A stretch of DNA of 64,000 nt from Pictodentalium vernedei (GCA_031216915.1 CM062294.1:32875128-32939127); one strand, 5' to 3'. Shown: positions 53,718 through 64,000, counted from the first letter of the stretch. Program-made: numbers and translations. Notes: a model not told the origin generated them from the letters alone.

Positions 53718-54148
53718 CACCTCTCTGTGAGAACCCTGGGAAATGAAGCAGTGCTTGTAAAGTGTGATAACTGCTAAAATAGGACCTGTTAACCCTTTAC
53801 CCAATGCAGACGATATCAAAATTTATTTTCTTGAATATCATTTTTTGAGATTTTTTATAAAATGTCAACAAAACCATATCATCGAGCCCGTTCCTGTGAG
53901 GGGTAACATGATATGGTTTTGTTGAAATATTTTGAAAAATTTATTTTTTTCAACTGCTCAATTTGCAAATTACGCATGCAGATGTGGGTGATACATTAGG
54001 TAAGGGGTTAACCAATGCTTGGGCTGGAAGTCCTCTAAAATAGGCAACATAGGTATAAACGATTGAGTGGACTTGACTTTTCTCCACGTTGCAGTCACTA
54101 TTAGCCATTGTGCAGAAATATGTAACCTTAAACACCAATAAATAACTT
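53718..54148 (+). repeat. Dispersed repeat F interrupted by an A MITE
   Basis: CACCTCTCTGTGAGAACCCT, GAAGCAGTGCTTG and AAAATAGGACCTG before the MITE; CCAATGCTTGGGCTGGAAGT, CTAAAATAGGCAACATAGG and the SINE-like tail after it. The copy at 20218 gives the uninterrupted form (GTCACCAGTGCTTGGGG). Confidence 0.7.
53793..54007. mobile_element. TTAA-A MITE in repeat F
   Basis: TTAA (53789-53792) CCCTTTACCCAATGCAG to ATACATTAGGTAAGGGG TTAA (54008-54011). The core has lost part of one arm (AACCATATCATCGAGCCCGT). Confidence 0.88.
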
Positions 54149-54149
54149 T

Positions 54150-54606
54150 ATTACCATTTTTAAAATTATAAAAGCTTGCTGATTGGTCAGTAACCAGTGC
54201 ATCCATTACATTTAACTCCAACGGGGTGTAGAAGTTCAACAGCGTATATGAGAATATCACGTGACCGCTAAAAGGGTTGACTACTACAGACATTCTGTGG
54301 TACACTTTGCCGATTTCCATTTCACCCAATTGCTTCAAACATTTTCGAAAGGAATCATAAATATTCAGACTCGCAAACAAAATGAGAACAATAATGTCTG
54401 ATTTGACCGTCGAGAAGAGGGATTCTGTTTTTGGTGTTTCTACACTACAGATCCATTGTGGTTTCGATATATGAATTGTCTCTTCAGTTAAACATATTAA
54501 AGTGTGCCATTTCACCAAGACACACAATACACCACTGTATCGAATAACACACTTATAAAGTCGACTAGTGTCCGACAATAATAACGATGCATCATTTCCC
54601 AATGTC
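54150..54606. other. Apparently single-copy stretch; long minus-strand frame
   Basis: A 232-codon minus-strand frame covers this and adjoining repeats. Its start lies in E2 sequence and its end in repeat F/SINE and MITE sequence, so at most the middle could be original. I see no domain, splice logic or family resemblance. Treat as unassigned. Confidence 0.4.
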
Positions 54607-54611
54607 CTTGA

Positions 54612-55418
54612 CTGGTATGGTGCTGGAAGCCCATATTTGGGCTTTATTCTGAAGTGCCGGTACCACAATTTAAAGGCTTCATGTTCATGTGGATATTCTT
54701 TGAAATGGTATTATTTGTTACCCCGTGTCTGATCACGTGGTACAGGTTTTTACCTACCCGAAGCCAGCCGTATCCCATGAGGCCGAAGGCCGAATGGGAT
54801 ATGGCTGGCTTCGGGTTTTCGGCCTCATGGGATACGGCTGGCTTTGGGTAGGTAAAAACCCATACCATGTGATCAGACACTGGGTAACAAATTTATCTAT
54901 TGACTTTCCATTTTAGAAGTACAATCTATTTCATGTGTGAACACACACAGCATGAGATCTTTTATCTGCCATTGTTGAGCCATACAGGTTTCTGTAAAAT
55001 TTTTGTGCAAAAGAGTTTTTGTGAAAATATGCCGATATGAATAGTATAAAAAAATTATTGAATTTCTTTTTTTCTTTTTTGTCTCAAAAACATAGCTTAT
55101 GAACCCCACATTGGAGGGTCTTCTACGGGGTATGGACAATTTGTAGATTTCGGAACCAGTCTTCCACTGGGTATGGGAAATTTGTCAGTGGCTGGGCAGA
55201 CATATCGTGGATATCAATGAATATGGTCTCATACCACGTGTCTATCAACCAATCAAATCAAAAAATTCACTTTAGTCAATAGATAATATTTTATCTGTTG
55301 GGATTTGCCTTGTTACAATTTATGGGAGAGTGCCCATTGGCACTCTCCCATAAATTGTTACAAGGCAAAGATGCACAAACAAATTTTAAGGACCAAAAAT
55401 AATTTAGCACTTTACCAG
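54612..55418. mobile_element. TTAA-E2-like MITE with large internal insertions
   Basis: Left TTGA CTGGTATGGTGCTGGAAG resembles E2. The right end TTTAGCACTTTACCAG is followed by TTAA (55419-55422) shared with an A element. The core TTACAATTTATGGGAGAGTG and complement is at about 55310-55365. The middle contains the palindrome at 54714 and a B-like scrap (GTCTCAAAAACATAGCTTAT, 55081-55100). Confidence 0.65.
54714..54890. repeat. Three-part palindrome
   Basis: TTGTTACCCCGTGTCTGATC, TTTTTACCTACCCGAAGCC and CGTATCCCATGAGGCCGAA are followed by an inverted partial copy (ATGGGATATGGCTGGCTTCG) and a second inverted copy (TCATGGGATACGGCTGGCTT to GATCAGACACTGGGTAACA). One arm therefore has two possible pairing partners. 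Confidence 0.75.
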
Positions 55419-55422
55419 TTAA

Positions 55423-55663
55423 CCCTTTACCCAACCAATTGGCCACATCTGCCGCATAATATGCAAATTCGACAGATGAAAAAATATTATTTATAAAAAA
55501 AATTTCAACAAAACCATATCATGTGACCCCTCTTTGGAACGAGCTCGTTGAGCTCGTTCCAATGAGGGGTCACATGATATGATTTGGTTGAAATGCTTTA
55601 AAAATTTTAAAAAAGTGATATTTAAAATAATACATTTTGATGTCATCTGCATTGGGTAAAGGG
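55423..55663. mobile_element. TTAA-A MITE, abutting E2
   Basis: CCCTTTACCCAACCAATTGG after the shared TTAA (55419-55422), to CTGCATTGGGTAAAGGG TTAA (55664-55667). Core AACCATATCATGTGACCCCT to AACGAGCTCGTTGAGCTCG. Confidence 0.9.
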
Positions 55664-55667
55664 TTAA

Positions 55668-57195
55668 ATGAAGTCGCATAAATGTTTTGAGTTCAAGTGA
55701 AGGGAAATAACTCCAAATCTTTCTTATTCAATAACAAAGAAAGATATGTTTCTTTGAGTTTCTCTAATTAATACTTTTATTAAGGTCTCCGTGACTGGAA
55801 TACTGTTGGGGGATTATATAATAAAATAAAATTTGACATACTGAAAGGGTAGGGTAATAAATTTGTCATTGTGTTTCAGCAGGATGCACAAGATTGTACT
55901 ACCCTGCTGAGATTCGAGTTTCCTTCAGCTTTCAGCCTCAGGAAATACTGATCTGAAAAGTGTAGTCCAGTCTTGCGTTCCCTGCTCATTACGTGTACAC
56001 TCCATACGAAAAAAAAATTGAGTGTGTTTATGTGTAATTACATAATGTTAGACGTCTACTCACTAATCAGTGTTGACTGGACTGTATTGGGAAAAGATTC
56101 GCCAGTTAACATATTAATTTCTGTTCACTAAATATTTTTTTTGTACCTGGTACATTTTGTTTGGGAATTTTGTACATCAAATAAAATCTTTAAAGGTGAA
56201 AATCGGTTCGGTAAATCCCGTTATTTTGTGTGATAAATTTTACCCCAAAAATGAGAATTTCGACGATCACGTCGACAATGTGGCTCTTCCGTCAATTAGA
56301 TCTGCATTGCATGAAATATTCTGAAGTCATTGGAGACCGGCAAACAAACTCAGGGGGGAATCCAAATCATATATCAGCGAAAATTTTATTTTAATATGAT
56401 AACAAATCGAAAATTTCACGAATTAACAAACAGATTTTTTCAATTCCTATATTAAATCGCAGTACAGAGTTCTGGAAATGAAAGATATGGTATTTGTATC
56501 TGAATATTTTATTAAATGTAGGGTTTAAAAATTTTATGACTGAACAATTTAATTGCTAATCAGGGACAGTCTCTGAAAGATTTTTCTTGCGAATCATTAA
56601 TTGGTTATGTAATCCTTCTCAGGTGACCGCACTAAAACAGCTTTTCATACCTGGTCGTTTCTACACAAACGACGGGGTATTAACATGTGCGGTTTTGTAT
56701 GCAATGTACACTTAATGTGAAACACTTCTGTAACTGATAGTATTTCTCCCTCCACTGCCTATGCAAGATATGCGTGTCTCATGAGAGAAGGCCATGTGAG
56801 ATTAATATCCATCTCACATGACCAACATGATCGGCTTATTAGCATATTTAATGAGCACAGAACTATTCAATCATCGCACCTTCTTCTGTTAACAAACAAC
56901 ATTGATTCACGTTTCGGAAATATTAGCAGACAAACGTTTTTCGAAGAAAATAGAAGAAAAAACACAAATCGCTAAACCAAAGGACAGATGACTCTTTTTT
57001 ATGAATTTTTGGGTGAACACCATTATGAGTGGAGAGAGTTTCATGAAATTCCCATTGAAAAGTTATGCAAATACATTGCAGGGTTCATAATATGACGTCA
57101 TCGGAATGTGTTAATGTTTATTTTGCTACAAATCTTTAACCCCTGTCTTGTCAGTGTTTGGATTTAATTTTGTGGTGTATACCTGTAGTATATAT
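55668..57195. other. No gene seen; longest apparently repeat-free stretch
   Basis: About 1.5 kb without a recognised element. No frame shows a known family and no convincing exon was found. It could be intronic, regulatory or intergenic. Confidence 0.5.
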
Positions 57196-57707
57196 ACAGA
57201 CCTTTTGTGCGCTCTTTCTGATAAGCAAATCAGGTTTTTTTTCTGAAATGGACAGCAAACTTGTTCAATATAGGTGCACATGCGCCTGGATTACTTTGAT
57301 GACATCAGAGTGTTTTGTTAAGAGGGAAAAAATTATCCCTGATGGAGGTGGGTGTGAGAGGGGGAAATCTTACTCTCGGAACAAGATATTTGGTCCAGAC
57401 ACTAGGCAAGCCTCTTGTCTGGCCCAAATATCTTGTCCCCGAGTGAGGTTTCCCCATCTCACACCCTCACTCCCTAGGGATAATAACTATCCACACCACA
57501 TATTTACTATAGCCTTGTATTAAAATTTTAATTCCTTGGTATTGCTCTAATAATGCCTACTTATTGTTAATCCTCTGCACACCATTTTCAAAATTGCAAA
57601 GTGTTCAGCAGCAAATATTTCCCATAATATAGTTTGCTATTTTACCAAATGTACCTCAGCCACCTCAGACAGTCAAACGAGATATGATTGATTAAATTCA
57701 TAGTTAA

Positions 57708-57951
57708 CCCTTTACCTAACCTGAAAAGCAGACGACACTTGCAAAAATAATTCTTGAATAACTAATTTTTTTCATTTTTTGTCTCAAAAACATAGGTTAT
57801 GACTCCTTGTTGGAACGAGCTCGACGAGCTCGTTCCAACGAGGGGTCATAACCTATTTTTTTGAGACAAAGAGTGAAAAAAATAATGAAAATTAATTGGC
57901 GATTTTTTAGAATAGCTCTGACCGGTTTTGGCCGTTACGTTAGGTAAAGGG
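57708..57951. mobile_element. TTAA-B MITE in duplication unit 1
   Basis: TTAA (57704-57707) CCCTTTACCTAACCTGAAAA to TTACGTTAGGTAAAGGG TTAA (57952-57955). Core CATAGGTTATGACTCCTTGT to GAGCTCGACGAGCTC. Its flanks (GATTAAATTCATAG before, AATAAGAGAAAATC after) are D-like. Confidence 0.92.
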
Positions 57952-58221
57952 TTAAATAAGAGAAAATCGGAGTAATTAGAGAAAATTCTGTTACATTACC
58001 AGAGTGCTGGGGGTTAAAATAAGTAGAGAGTAATCACTTGACTGGTTACGTGAAATAATTCATGAGAGGTGAGGGACGTTGTACAAATACGAGTGTATGA
58101 ATGCGCATGAGTGTTTTACAATATAGTCCCTTGCCTCAAATGGATATTTCACTTAACCAGTCCAGTCAAGCGATTACTCTGTTTATTACTTTTCATTATT
58201 AACGATAATTATATTATTTAA

Positions 58222-58465
58222 CCCTTTACCTAACATAAGTGTTAAAAATGGCCAGCGCTATTCTCAAAACTCGCCAATTCATTTTCATTATTTTTTCATT
58301 TTTTGTCTCTAAAACATAGGTTATGACCCCCTCATTGGAACAAGCTTGTTGAGCTCTTTCCAATGAGGGGTCATAACCTATGTTTTTGAGACAAAAAATT
58401 AAAATAATAGTTATTCATGAATTATTCTTTGCAAGTGTCGTCTGCTTTTCATGTTACGTAAAGAG
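58222..58465. mobile_element. TTAA-B MITE in duplication unit 1 (second)
   Basis: TTAA (58218-58221) CCCTTTACCTAACATAAG to TCATGTTACGTAAAGAG TTAA (58466-58469). Core CATAGGTTATGACCCCCTCA and complement. Confidence 0.9.
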
Positions 58466-59123
58466 TTAAAAGAACAATGAAGTCCCCATTACAGCGTCTT
58501 CGTTTGCGCGCATGGATACATGACACAATTGTTGATTGCATAATTCACTTGTGAAGTTATCTTTTATAATCAAACCCAGAAATACCAATAAATCGCACTT
58601 TGGAAAGTAATAAACAGATCTTTTGTGCACTGTTTCTGATAAGCAAATCAGTTTTTTTTCAGAAATGGACAGCAAAATTGTTTGATAAAGCTGCACATGC
58701 CCCTGGATTACTTTTGATGACATCAGAGCATTTTGTTGAGGGGAAAAAAATTATCCCTGATGGAGGTGGGTGAGAGGGGGAAATCTCACTCTCGGGACAA
58801 GATATTTGGTCCAGACAATAAGCAAGCCTCTTGTCTGGCCCAAATATCTTGTCCCCGAGTGAGGTTTCCCCATCTCACACCCTCACTCCCTAGGGATAAT
58901 AACTATCCACACCACATATTTACTATAGCCTTGTATTAAAATTTTAATTCCTTGGTATTGCTCTAATAATGCCTACTTATTGTTAATCCTCTGCACACCA
59001 TTTTCAAAATTGCAAAGTGTTCAGCAGCAAATATTTCCCATAATATAGTTTGCTATTTTACCAAATGTACCTCAGCCACCTCAGACAGTCAAACGAGATA
59101 TGATTGATTAAATTCATAGTTAA

Positions 59124-59367
59124 CCCTTTACCTAACCTGAAAAGCAGACGACACTTGCAAAAATAATTCTTGAATAACTAATTTTTTTCATTTTTTGTCT
59201 CAAAAACATACGTTATGACCCCTTGTTGGAATGAGCTCGATGAGCTCATTCCAACGAGGGGTCACAGCCTATGTTTTTGAGACAAAAACTTAAAAAAATA
59301 ATGAAAATTAATTGGCGATTTTTGAGAATAGCGCTGGCCGGTTTTGACCATTATGTTAGGTAAAGGG
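59124..59367. mobile_element. TTAA-B MITE in duplication unit 2
   Basis: Paralogue of 57708-57951. TTAA at 59120-59123 and 59368-59371. Core CATACGTTATGACCCCTTGT with centre GAGCTCGATGAGCTC. Confidence 0.92.
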
Positions 59368-59638
59368 TTAAATAAGAGAAAATTGGAGTAATTAGAGAAA
59401 ATTCTGTTACATTACCAGTTTGCTGTGGGTTAAAATAAGTAGAGAGTAATCACTTGACTGGTTACGTGAAATAATTCATGAGAGGTGAGGGACGTTGTAC
59501 AAATACGAGTGTACGAATGCGCATGAGTGTTTTACAATATAGTCCCTTGCCTCAAATGGATTATTTCACTTAACCAGTCCAGTCAAGCGATTACTCTGTT
59601 TATTACTTTTCATTATTAACGATAATTATATTATTTAA

Positions 59639-59882
59639 CCCTTTACCTAACGTAATTGTCAAAAATGGCCAGCGCTATTCTCAAAACTCGCCAATTCATT
59701 TTCATTATTTTTTCATTTTTTGTCTCTAAAACATAGGTTATGACCCCCTCATTGGAACAAGCTTGTTGAGCTCTTTCCAATGAGGGGTCATAACCTATGT
59801 TTTTGAGACAAAAAATGAAAATAATAGTTATTCAAGAATTTTTTTTTGGAAGTGTCATCTGCTTTTCATGTTATGTAAACTA
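59639..59882. mobile_element. TTAA-B MITE in duplication unit 2 (second)
   Basis: Paralogue of 58222-58465. TTAA at 59635-59638 and 59883-59886. The right end is decayed (CATGTTATGTAAACTA). Confidence 0.88.
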
Positions 59883-60040
59883 TTAAAAGAACAATAAAGT
59901 CCCCATTACATCCACGGCAAAGCGTCTTCGTTTGCGCGCATGGATACATGACACAATTGTTGATTGCATAATTCACTTGTGAAGTTATCTTTTATAATCA
60001 AACCCAGAAATACCAATAAATCGCACTTTGGAAAGTAATA

Positions 60041-60393
60041 AACAGACCTTTTGTGCACTGTTTCTGATAAGCAAATCAGTTTTTTTTCAGAAATGGACAG
60101 AAAAATTGTTTGATAAAGCTGCACATGCCCCTGGATTACTTTTGATGACATCAGATCATTTTGTTAAGGGGAAAAAAATTATCCCTGATGGAGGTGGGTG
60201 TGAGAGGGGGAAATCTCATTCTCGGGACAAGATATTTGGTCCAGACAATAAGCAAGCCACGGCAAAGCATCTTCATTTGCATGCACGGATACATGACACA
60301 ATTGTTGATTGCATAATTCACTTGTGAAGTTATCTTTTATAATCAAACCCGGAAATCCCAGTAAATCACACTTTGGAAAGTAATAAGGCACAC
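60041..60393. repeat. Tandem segmental duplication, unit 3, internally deleted
   Basis: It starts like units 1 and 2 but at about 60257 (CAATAAGCAAGCC) jumps to the end block ACGGCAAAGCATCTTC to TTTGGAAAGTAATAA. About 1.1 kb, including both B MITEs, is therefore missing. Confidence 0.9.
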
Positions 60394-60575
60394 TTATTGT
60401 TCATGGCAGTCATTCTTTCAGAAAATGGTGATGGTGAAACAAATCGAGTTGCTGTGGGTTATAATTTGATGTACCATCCATATGTTTGAGAAGTATTTTA
60501 ATTGATGGAAGAGTGAAAGGTCATTGTCTGTTTGATGGTGGTACTTGCTCTAATTCTTATTACCTTTCAGATGTT
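60394..60575. other. No gene seen
   Basis: Short, apparently single-copy spacer. Confidence 0.5.
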
Positions 60576-60579
60576 TTAA

Positions 60580-60812
60580 CCCTTTACCCAATGCAGACGA
60601 TATCAAAATTTATTATTTTAAATATCATTTTTTAAATTTTGTTCAAAAATTTTCAACAAAACCATATCATGTGACCCCTCTTTGGAACGAACTCGTTCCA
60701 AAGAGGGGTCACATGATATGGTTTTGTTGAAATTTTTCGAAAAATATTTTTTCAGCTGCTGAATCTGCATATTACACAGGCGGATGCCGGCGATTCGTTG
60801 GGTATAGGATAT

Positions 60813-60847
<35 letters not shown>

Positions 60848-61203
60848 TTGATGTTTAAGGTCACATATTTATGCACAATGGCTAATCATGACCGTGACAG
60901 TTTTACGGGTGGAGGAAGCCAGAGTACCCGGAGAGAACCACCGAGCAACGGCGAGCAACTGTCAGCTCCCCAACATACTAACTCCACACAAGCAGGGTTA
61001 GCATTGGTTGAAGACAAGTGCACCATCGATGTGCAGTACGCCTTGGTAAACAACGCCACTGTGCTCCCACGCGGGCAATGGAGATGAAGTGTCTTGCCCA
61101 AGTACACAACGCGGTTGCCGCAGGTGGGATTCGAACCGAGGACCTCTCGGCTTGCAGCCTGCACCTCTACCTACTGAGCCACCGCGCTCCCCAGGGTATA
61201 GGA
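60580..61203. mobile_element. TTAA-A MITE with a SINE in its right end
   Basis: TTAA (60576-60579) CCCTTTACCCAATGCAG; core AACCATATCATGTGACCCCT to GGAACGAACTCGTTCC. The right end GATTCGTTGGGTATAGGA is split by a SINE, and the terminal TTAA is at 61204-61207. Confidence 0.88.
60811..61193 (-). mobile_element. tRNA-type SINE in an A MITE
   Basis: Flanked by a perfect 11-bp duplication GGGTATAGGAT (60800-60810, 61194-61204). Minus strand: head at the right (complement of GGTGGCTCAGTAGGTAGAGG, GGTTCGAATCCC), tail at the left as (TTTA)n. The body is complete and the head nearly identical to 44050. Confidence 0.93.
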
Positions 61204-61289
61204 TTAAAATATCAGTGTACTGTATGGTGGTGTGAATTCCTTTCAGGTTTTATACAATAAATGACTACAACAAATATCAAACAATGAAA

Positions 61290-63600
61290 AACTTAAAATG
61301 TCATTGCCAAAGTTTTCAGTTTCTGCTGTACACACCCACCATTGTCTGCTGAATATAATAACAAATGCAAAGTGTCATGATCAGAGTTTCCAGTATCTGC
61401 ATTACTCAATCTGGTCGACTGCTGACGCCCACCATTGTATGCCAAACGTAATGACAAATGAAATATCATGGTTGGAGTTTCCAATATCTGCTTTTTTCAC
61501 CTACTATCTCACAAACGTAATGACAAACAGGAAATGGTAAGGTAAGAGTTTACCTGCTATACACACCTGGCACCATTGTCTGCCAAACATAGTGACAAAC
61601 ATGAAATGGTAGGGTAAGAGTTTCCAGTATCTGCTATACACACCTGACACCATTGTCTGCCAAATATAATGACAAACATGAAATGGTAGGGTAAGAGTTT
61701 CCAGTACAGTAGAATCCTTTTAATTGAATATCCATTTTGCCAGTGAAAATTATTCAGTTAACAGGAGTATACAATTAACAGGGATTTGGTCAGTGTCCTG
61801 TGTTCTGGAGGTAAACTGAGCATTTATTCTATTATATCTTGTTTGACAGAGCTCATAGAGCTCTGTCAAACAAGATATAATAGAATAAATGCCTGTATTG
61901 GATGTAGTGAGGCCAAAAAGGTTGATAAATAAAGGGAATTTGGTGCGTGTCACAGTAATTTTTTTGACTTATAAAAATTTATACACAATTAACAGGAGTT
62001 TACTCTACAACCCATATGCAATTAACAGATCAAATTTGTACTGAAGGTATGGTAAATGGTTTTGTGTTTGAAAATTATATTCAATTAAAAGGGATATACA
62101 ATTAAGAGATATCCAATTAAGTGGGCTCCACTGTATCTGCTATACACATCCGATACCACTGTCTGCCAAATATAATGCCAAACATAATGACAGATGAAAA
62201 TGTAGGATAGGAGTTTTCAGTATCTGCTATATACACCCGGCAACACTGTCTGCCAAACATAATGACAGATGAAAATGCAGGATAGGAGTTGTCAGTATCT
62301 GCTCTATACACCTAGCAACACTGTCTGCCAAACATAATGACAGATGAAAATGTAGGATAGGAGTTTTCAGTATCTGCTATATACACCCGCAACACTGTCT
62401 GCCAAACATAATGACAGATGAAAATGCAGGATAGGAGTTTCCAGTATCTGCTATATACACCTGGCAACACTGTCTGCCAAACATAATGACAGATGAAAAT
62501 GTAGGATAGGAGTTTTCAGTATCTGCTATATACACCCGGCAACACTGTCTGCCAAACATAATGACAGATGAAAATGTAGGATACGAGTTTCCAGTATCTG
62601 CTATATACACCTGGCAACACTGTCTGCCAAACATAATGACAGATGAAAATGTAGGATAGGAGTTTTCAGTATCTGCTATATACACCCGGCAACACTGTCT
62701 GCCAAACATAATGACAGATGAAAATGTAGGATACGAGTTTCCAGTATCTGCTATATACACCTGGCAACACTGTCTGCCAAACATAATGACAGATGAAAAT
62801 GTAGGATAGGAGTTTTCAGTATCTGCTATATACACCCGGCAACACTGTCTGCCAAACATAATGACAGATGAAAATGTAGGATACGAGTTTCCAGTATCTG
62901 CTATATACACCTGGCAACACTGTCTGCCAAACATAATGACAGATGAAAATGTAGGATAGGAGTTTTCAGTATCTGCTATATACACCCGCAACACTGTCTG
63001 CCAAACATAATGACAGATGAAAATGCAGGATAGGAGTTTCCAGTATCTGCTATATACACCTGGCAACACTGTCTGCCAAACATAATGACAGATGAAAATG
63101 TAGGATAGGAGTTTTCAGTATCTGCTATATACACCCGGCAACACTGTCTGCCAAACATAATGACAGATGAAAATGTAGGATACGAGTTTCCAGTATCTGC
63201 TATATACACCTGGCAACACTGTCTGCCAAACATAATGACAGATGAAAATGTAGGATAGGAGTTTTCAGTATCTGCTATATACACCCGGCAACACTGTCTG
63301 CCAAACATAATGACACATGAAAATGCAGAATAGGAGTTTCCAGTATCTGCTATATACACCTGGCAACACTGTCTGCCAAACATAATGACAGATGAAAATG
63401 TAGGATAGGAGTTTTCAGTATCTGCTATATACACCCGGCAACACTGTCTGCCAAACATAATGACACATGAAAATGCAGAATAGGAGTTTTCAGTATCTGC
63501 TATATACACCTAGCCACACTGTCTGCCAAACATAATGACAGATGAAAATGTAGGATAGGAGTTTTCAGTATCTGCTATATATACCTGGCAACACTGTCAA
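61290..63600. repeat. 75-bp satellite, about 25 copies, dimeric in its right part
   Basis: The unit is CAGTATCTGCTATATACACC, then TGGCAACACTGTCTGCCAAA, CATAATGACAGATGAAAATG and TAGGATAGGAGTTTT. The left part (61290-61704) is diverged. The right part alternates two variants (CACCTGGCAAC with GATAGGAGTTTTC; CACCCGGCAAC with GATACGAGTTTCC), so the true period there is about 150 bp. Because 75 is a multiple of 3 a long minus-strand frame runs through it; that is not evidence of a gene. Confidence 0.93.
61707..62133. mobile_element. TA-P MITE inserted in the 75-bp satellite
   Basis: CCAG TA (61705-61706) CAGTAGAATCCTTTTAATTG to AAGTGGGCTCCACTG TA (62134-62135) TCTGC. Neighbouring satellite units read CCAGTATCTGC with one TA, so the TA duplication is directly proved. 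Core CATTTATTCTATTATATCTT then GTTTGACAGAGCTC, ATA, and complement. Confidence 0.95.
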
Positions 63601-64000
63601 GCAAACAAGTTTTTGCATTGAAAATTTCAGATGCAATTGCACTCCCAAGCAATCTGAGGAGGCAACTGTTTTGCACTCCTTCATTTTCTAGATTGGCAGG
63701 CCTGCATTTGGTTGCATAAAAAGGTGAAATTCGGGAAAAGAATGGACTCTGAAAATCTGGAAATTTCAGAATTCTGTCAAATTCCAGAAAACTTACATCC
63801 CCTGACCACAATCACTGGAAAATACCACTCAATTAGAAATTGGATCAGTTTGTTTATAAATTACTCCCAAGTTGAATCAAATAGAATAGAGCTTTGGTGA
63901 CTAATTGTAATTAGGAGGGAGACTGTTTTTTGAGACAAACTCCAAACTTGATCTGTCATTGATTTATTTCACTATTATTTTGTATTAATGGCATCGCATC
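63601..64000. other. hAT-like end fragment, then no gene seen
   Basis: 63630-63708 is, on the minus strand, CAGGCCTGCCAATCTAGAAA then GATTGCTTGGGAGTGCAATT. It matches the left end of the element at 34993. The rest is AT-rich sequence with no recognised feature. Confidence 0.6.

Larger units (their letters stand above)
57196..58613. repeat. Tandem segmental duplication, unit 1 (~1.42 kb)
   Basis: From ACAGACCTTTTGTGCGCTC to TTTGGAAAGTAATAA. It contains a foldback around GGACAAGATATTTGGTCCAG / TGGCCCAAATATCTTGTCC (about 57330-57490), a D-like relic, a B MITE at 57708-57951 and another at 58222-58465. The period measured at TTATCCCTGATGGAGG is 1418 bp (57333 to 58751). Confidence 0.92.
58614..60040. 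repeat. Tandem segmental duplication, unit 2 (~1.43 kb)
   Basis: Near-identical to unit 1 over its length, with B MITEs at 59124-59367 and 59639-59882. It differs by point changes and small indels, such as GGGTGTGAGAGGG against GGGTGAGAGGG. It gains CCACGGCAAAG before the GCGTCTTCGTTTGCGCGC block. Confidence 0.92.

Noticed and set aside
53970..54668. 232-codon minus-strand frame
   Set aside because: Both ends lie in transposon sequence (E2 on one side, repeat F, SINE tail and A MITE on the other). The middle shows no recognisable domain.
62377..63509. Minus-strand frames of 230 and 177 codons with periodic Cys-Cys
   Set aside because: The 75-bp satellite period keeps the frame open. No start context, signal peptide or splice signal, and the unit also exists in diverged, non-open form to the left.

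Overview
The window is eukaryotic, intergenic or intronic, AT-rich DNA. It is packed with small non-autonomous transposons, SINEs and tandem repeats and holds almost no recognisable coding sequence. Several things suggest a marine invertebrate, most likely a lophotrochozoan such as a mollusc. These are SINEs with 5S-rRNA-like and tRNA-like heads on a shared MetaSINE-like body, short Helitrons full of TGACCTTGACCT blocks, (GGAC)n-linked satellites and generic mollusc-style tandem repeats. The species is an inference; nothing in the window settles it. The only candidate protein-coding feature is one 85-nt putative exon (20849-20933) with good splice signals and a peptide resembling part of a UPF1/MOV10-like helicase. 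No complete gene, transposase or reverse transcriptase is visible.

Element classes (names are provisional). TTAA-flanked MITEs, piggyBac-like in target site: A and B (ends CCCTTTACC(C/T)AAC), D (ends near CCCTCTGCA), E (ends CTGGTNGAGTGC) and single copies with similar ends. TA-flanked MITEs: C (CCGTATTTACTCTATG), P (CAGTAGAATCC, pogo/Tigger-like) and M (CAGTTAAAACTAGAAG). hAT-like MITEs with 8-bp duplications: hAT-1 to hAT-4. There are also two Helitrons. Nearly every MITE has a large, often near-perfect, central palindrome.

Layout. 1-8.5 kb: A and C MITEs, SINEs, a TA MITE carrying a 72-bp minisatellite, a B element inside a D relic and a G-rich 535-bp duplication. 8.5-21 kb: E, M and hAT MITEs, many nested, and SINEs with clear duplications. 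21-25.9 kb: a tRNA-like foldback, a Helitron and a 1.36-kb hAT-like element. 26-30 kb: a 153-bp satellite with higher-order structure. 30-40 kb: more P, hAT-1, A, D and E copies and SINEs. 40.1-42.8 kb: a 47-bp array whose unit is the junction of an E element and a SINE head. 43-51 kb: deeply nested MITEs and an E-A-E run sharing TTAA sites. 51-57 kb: mostly older or single-copy DNA. 57.2-60.4 kb: a tandem segmental triplication. 61.3-63.6 kb: a 75-bp satellite interrupted by a P element.

The main point of interest is that the same palindromic cores occur inside MITEs with different ends and different target-site classes. This looks like exchange of a hairpin core between unrelated element ends. 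Several insertions can be proved inside the window because a related empty site is present.
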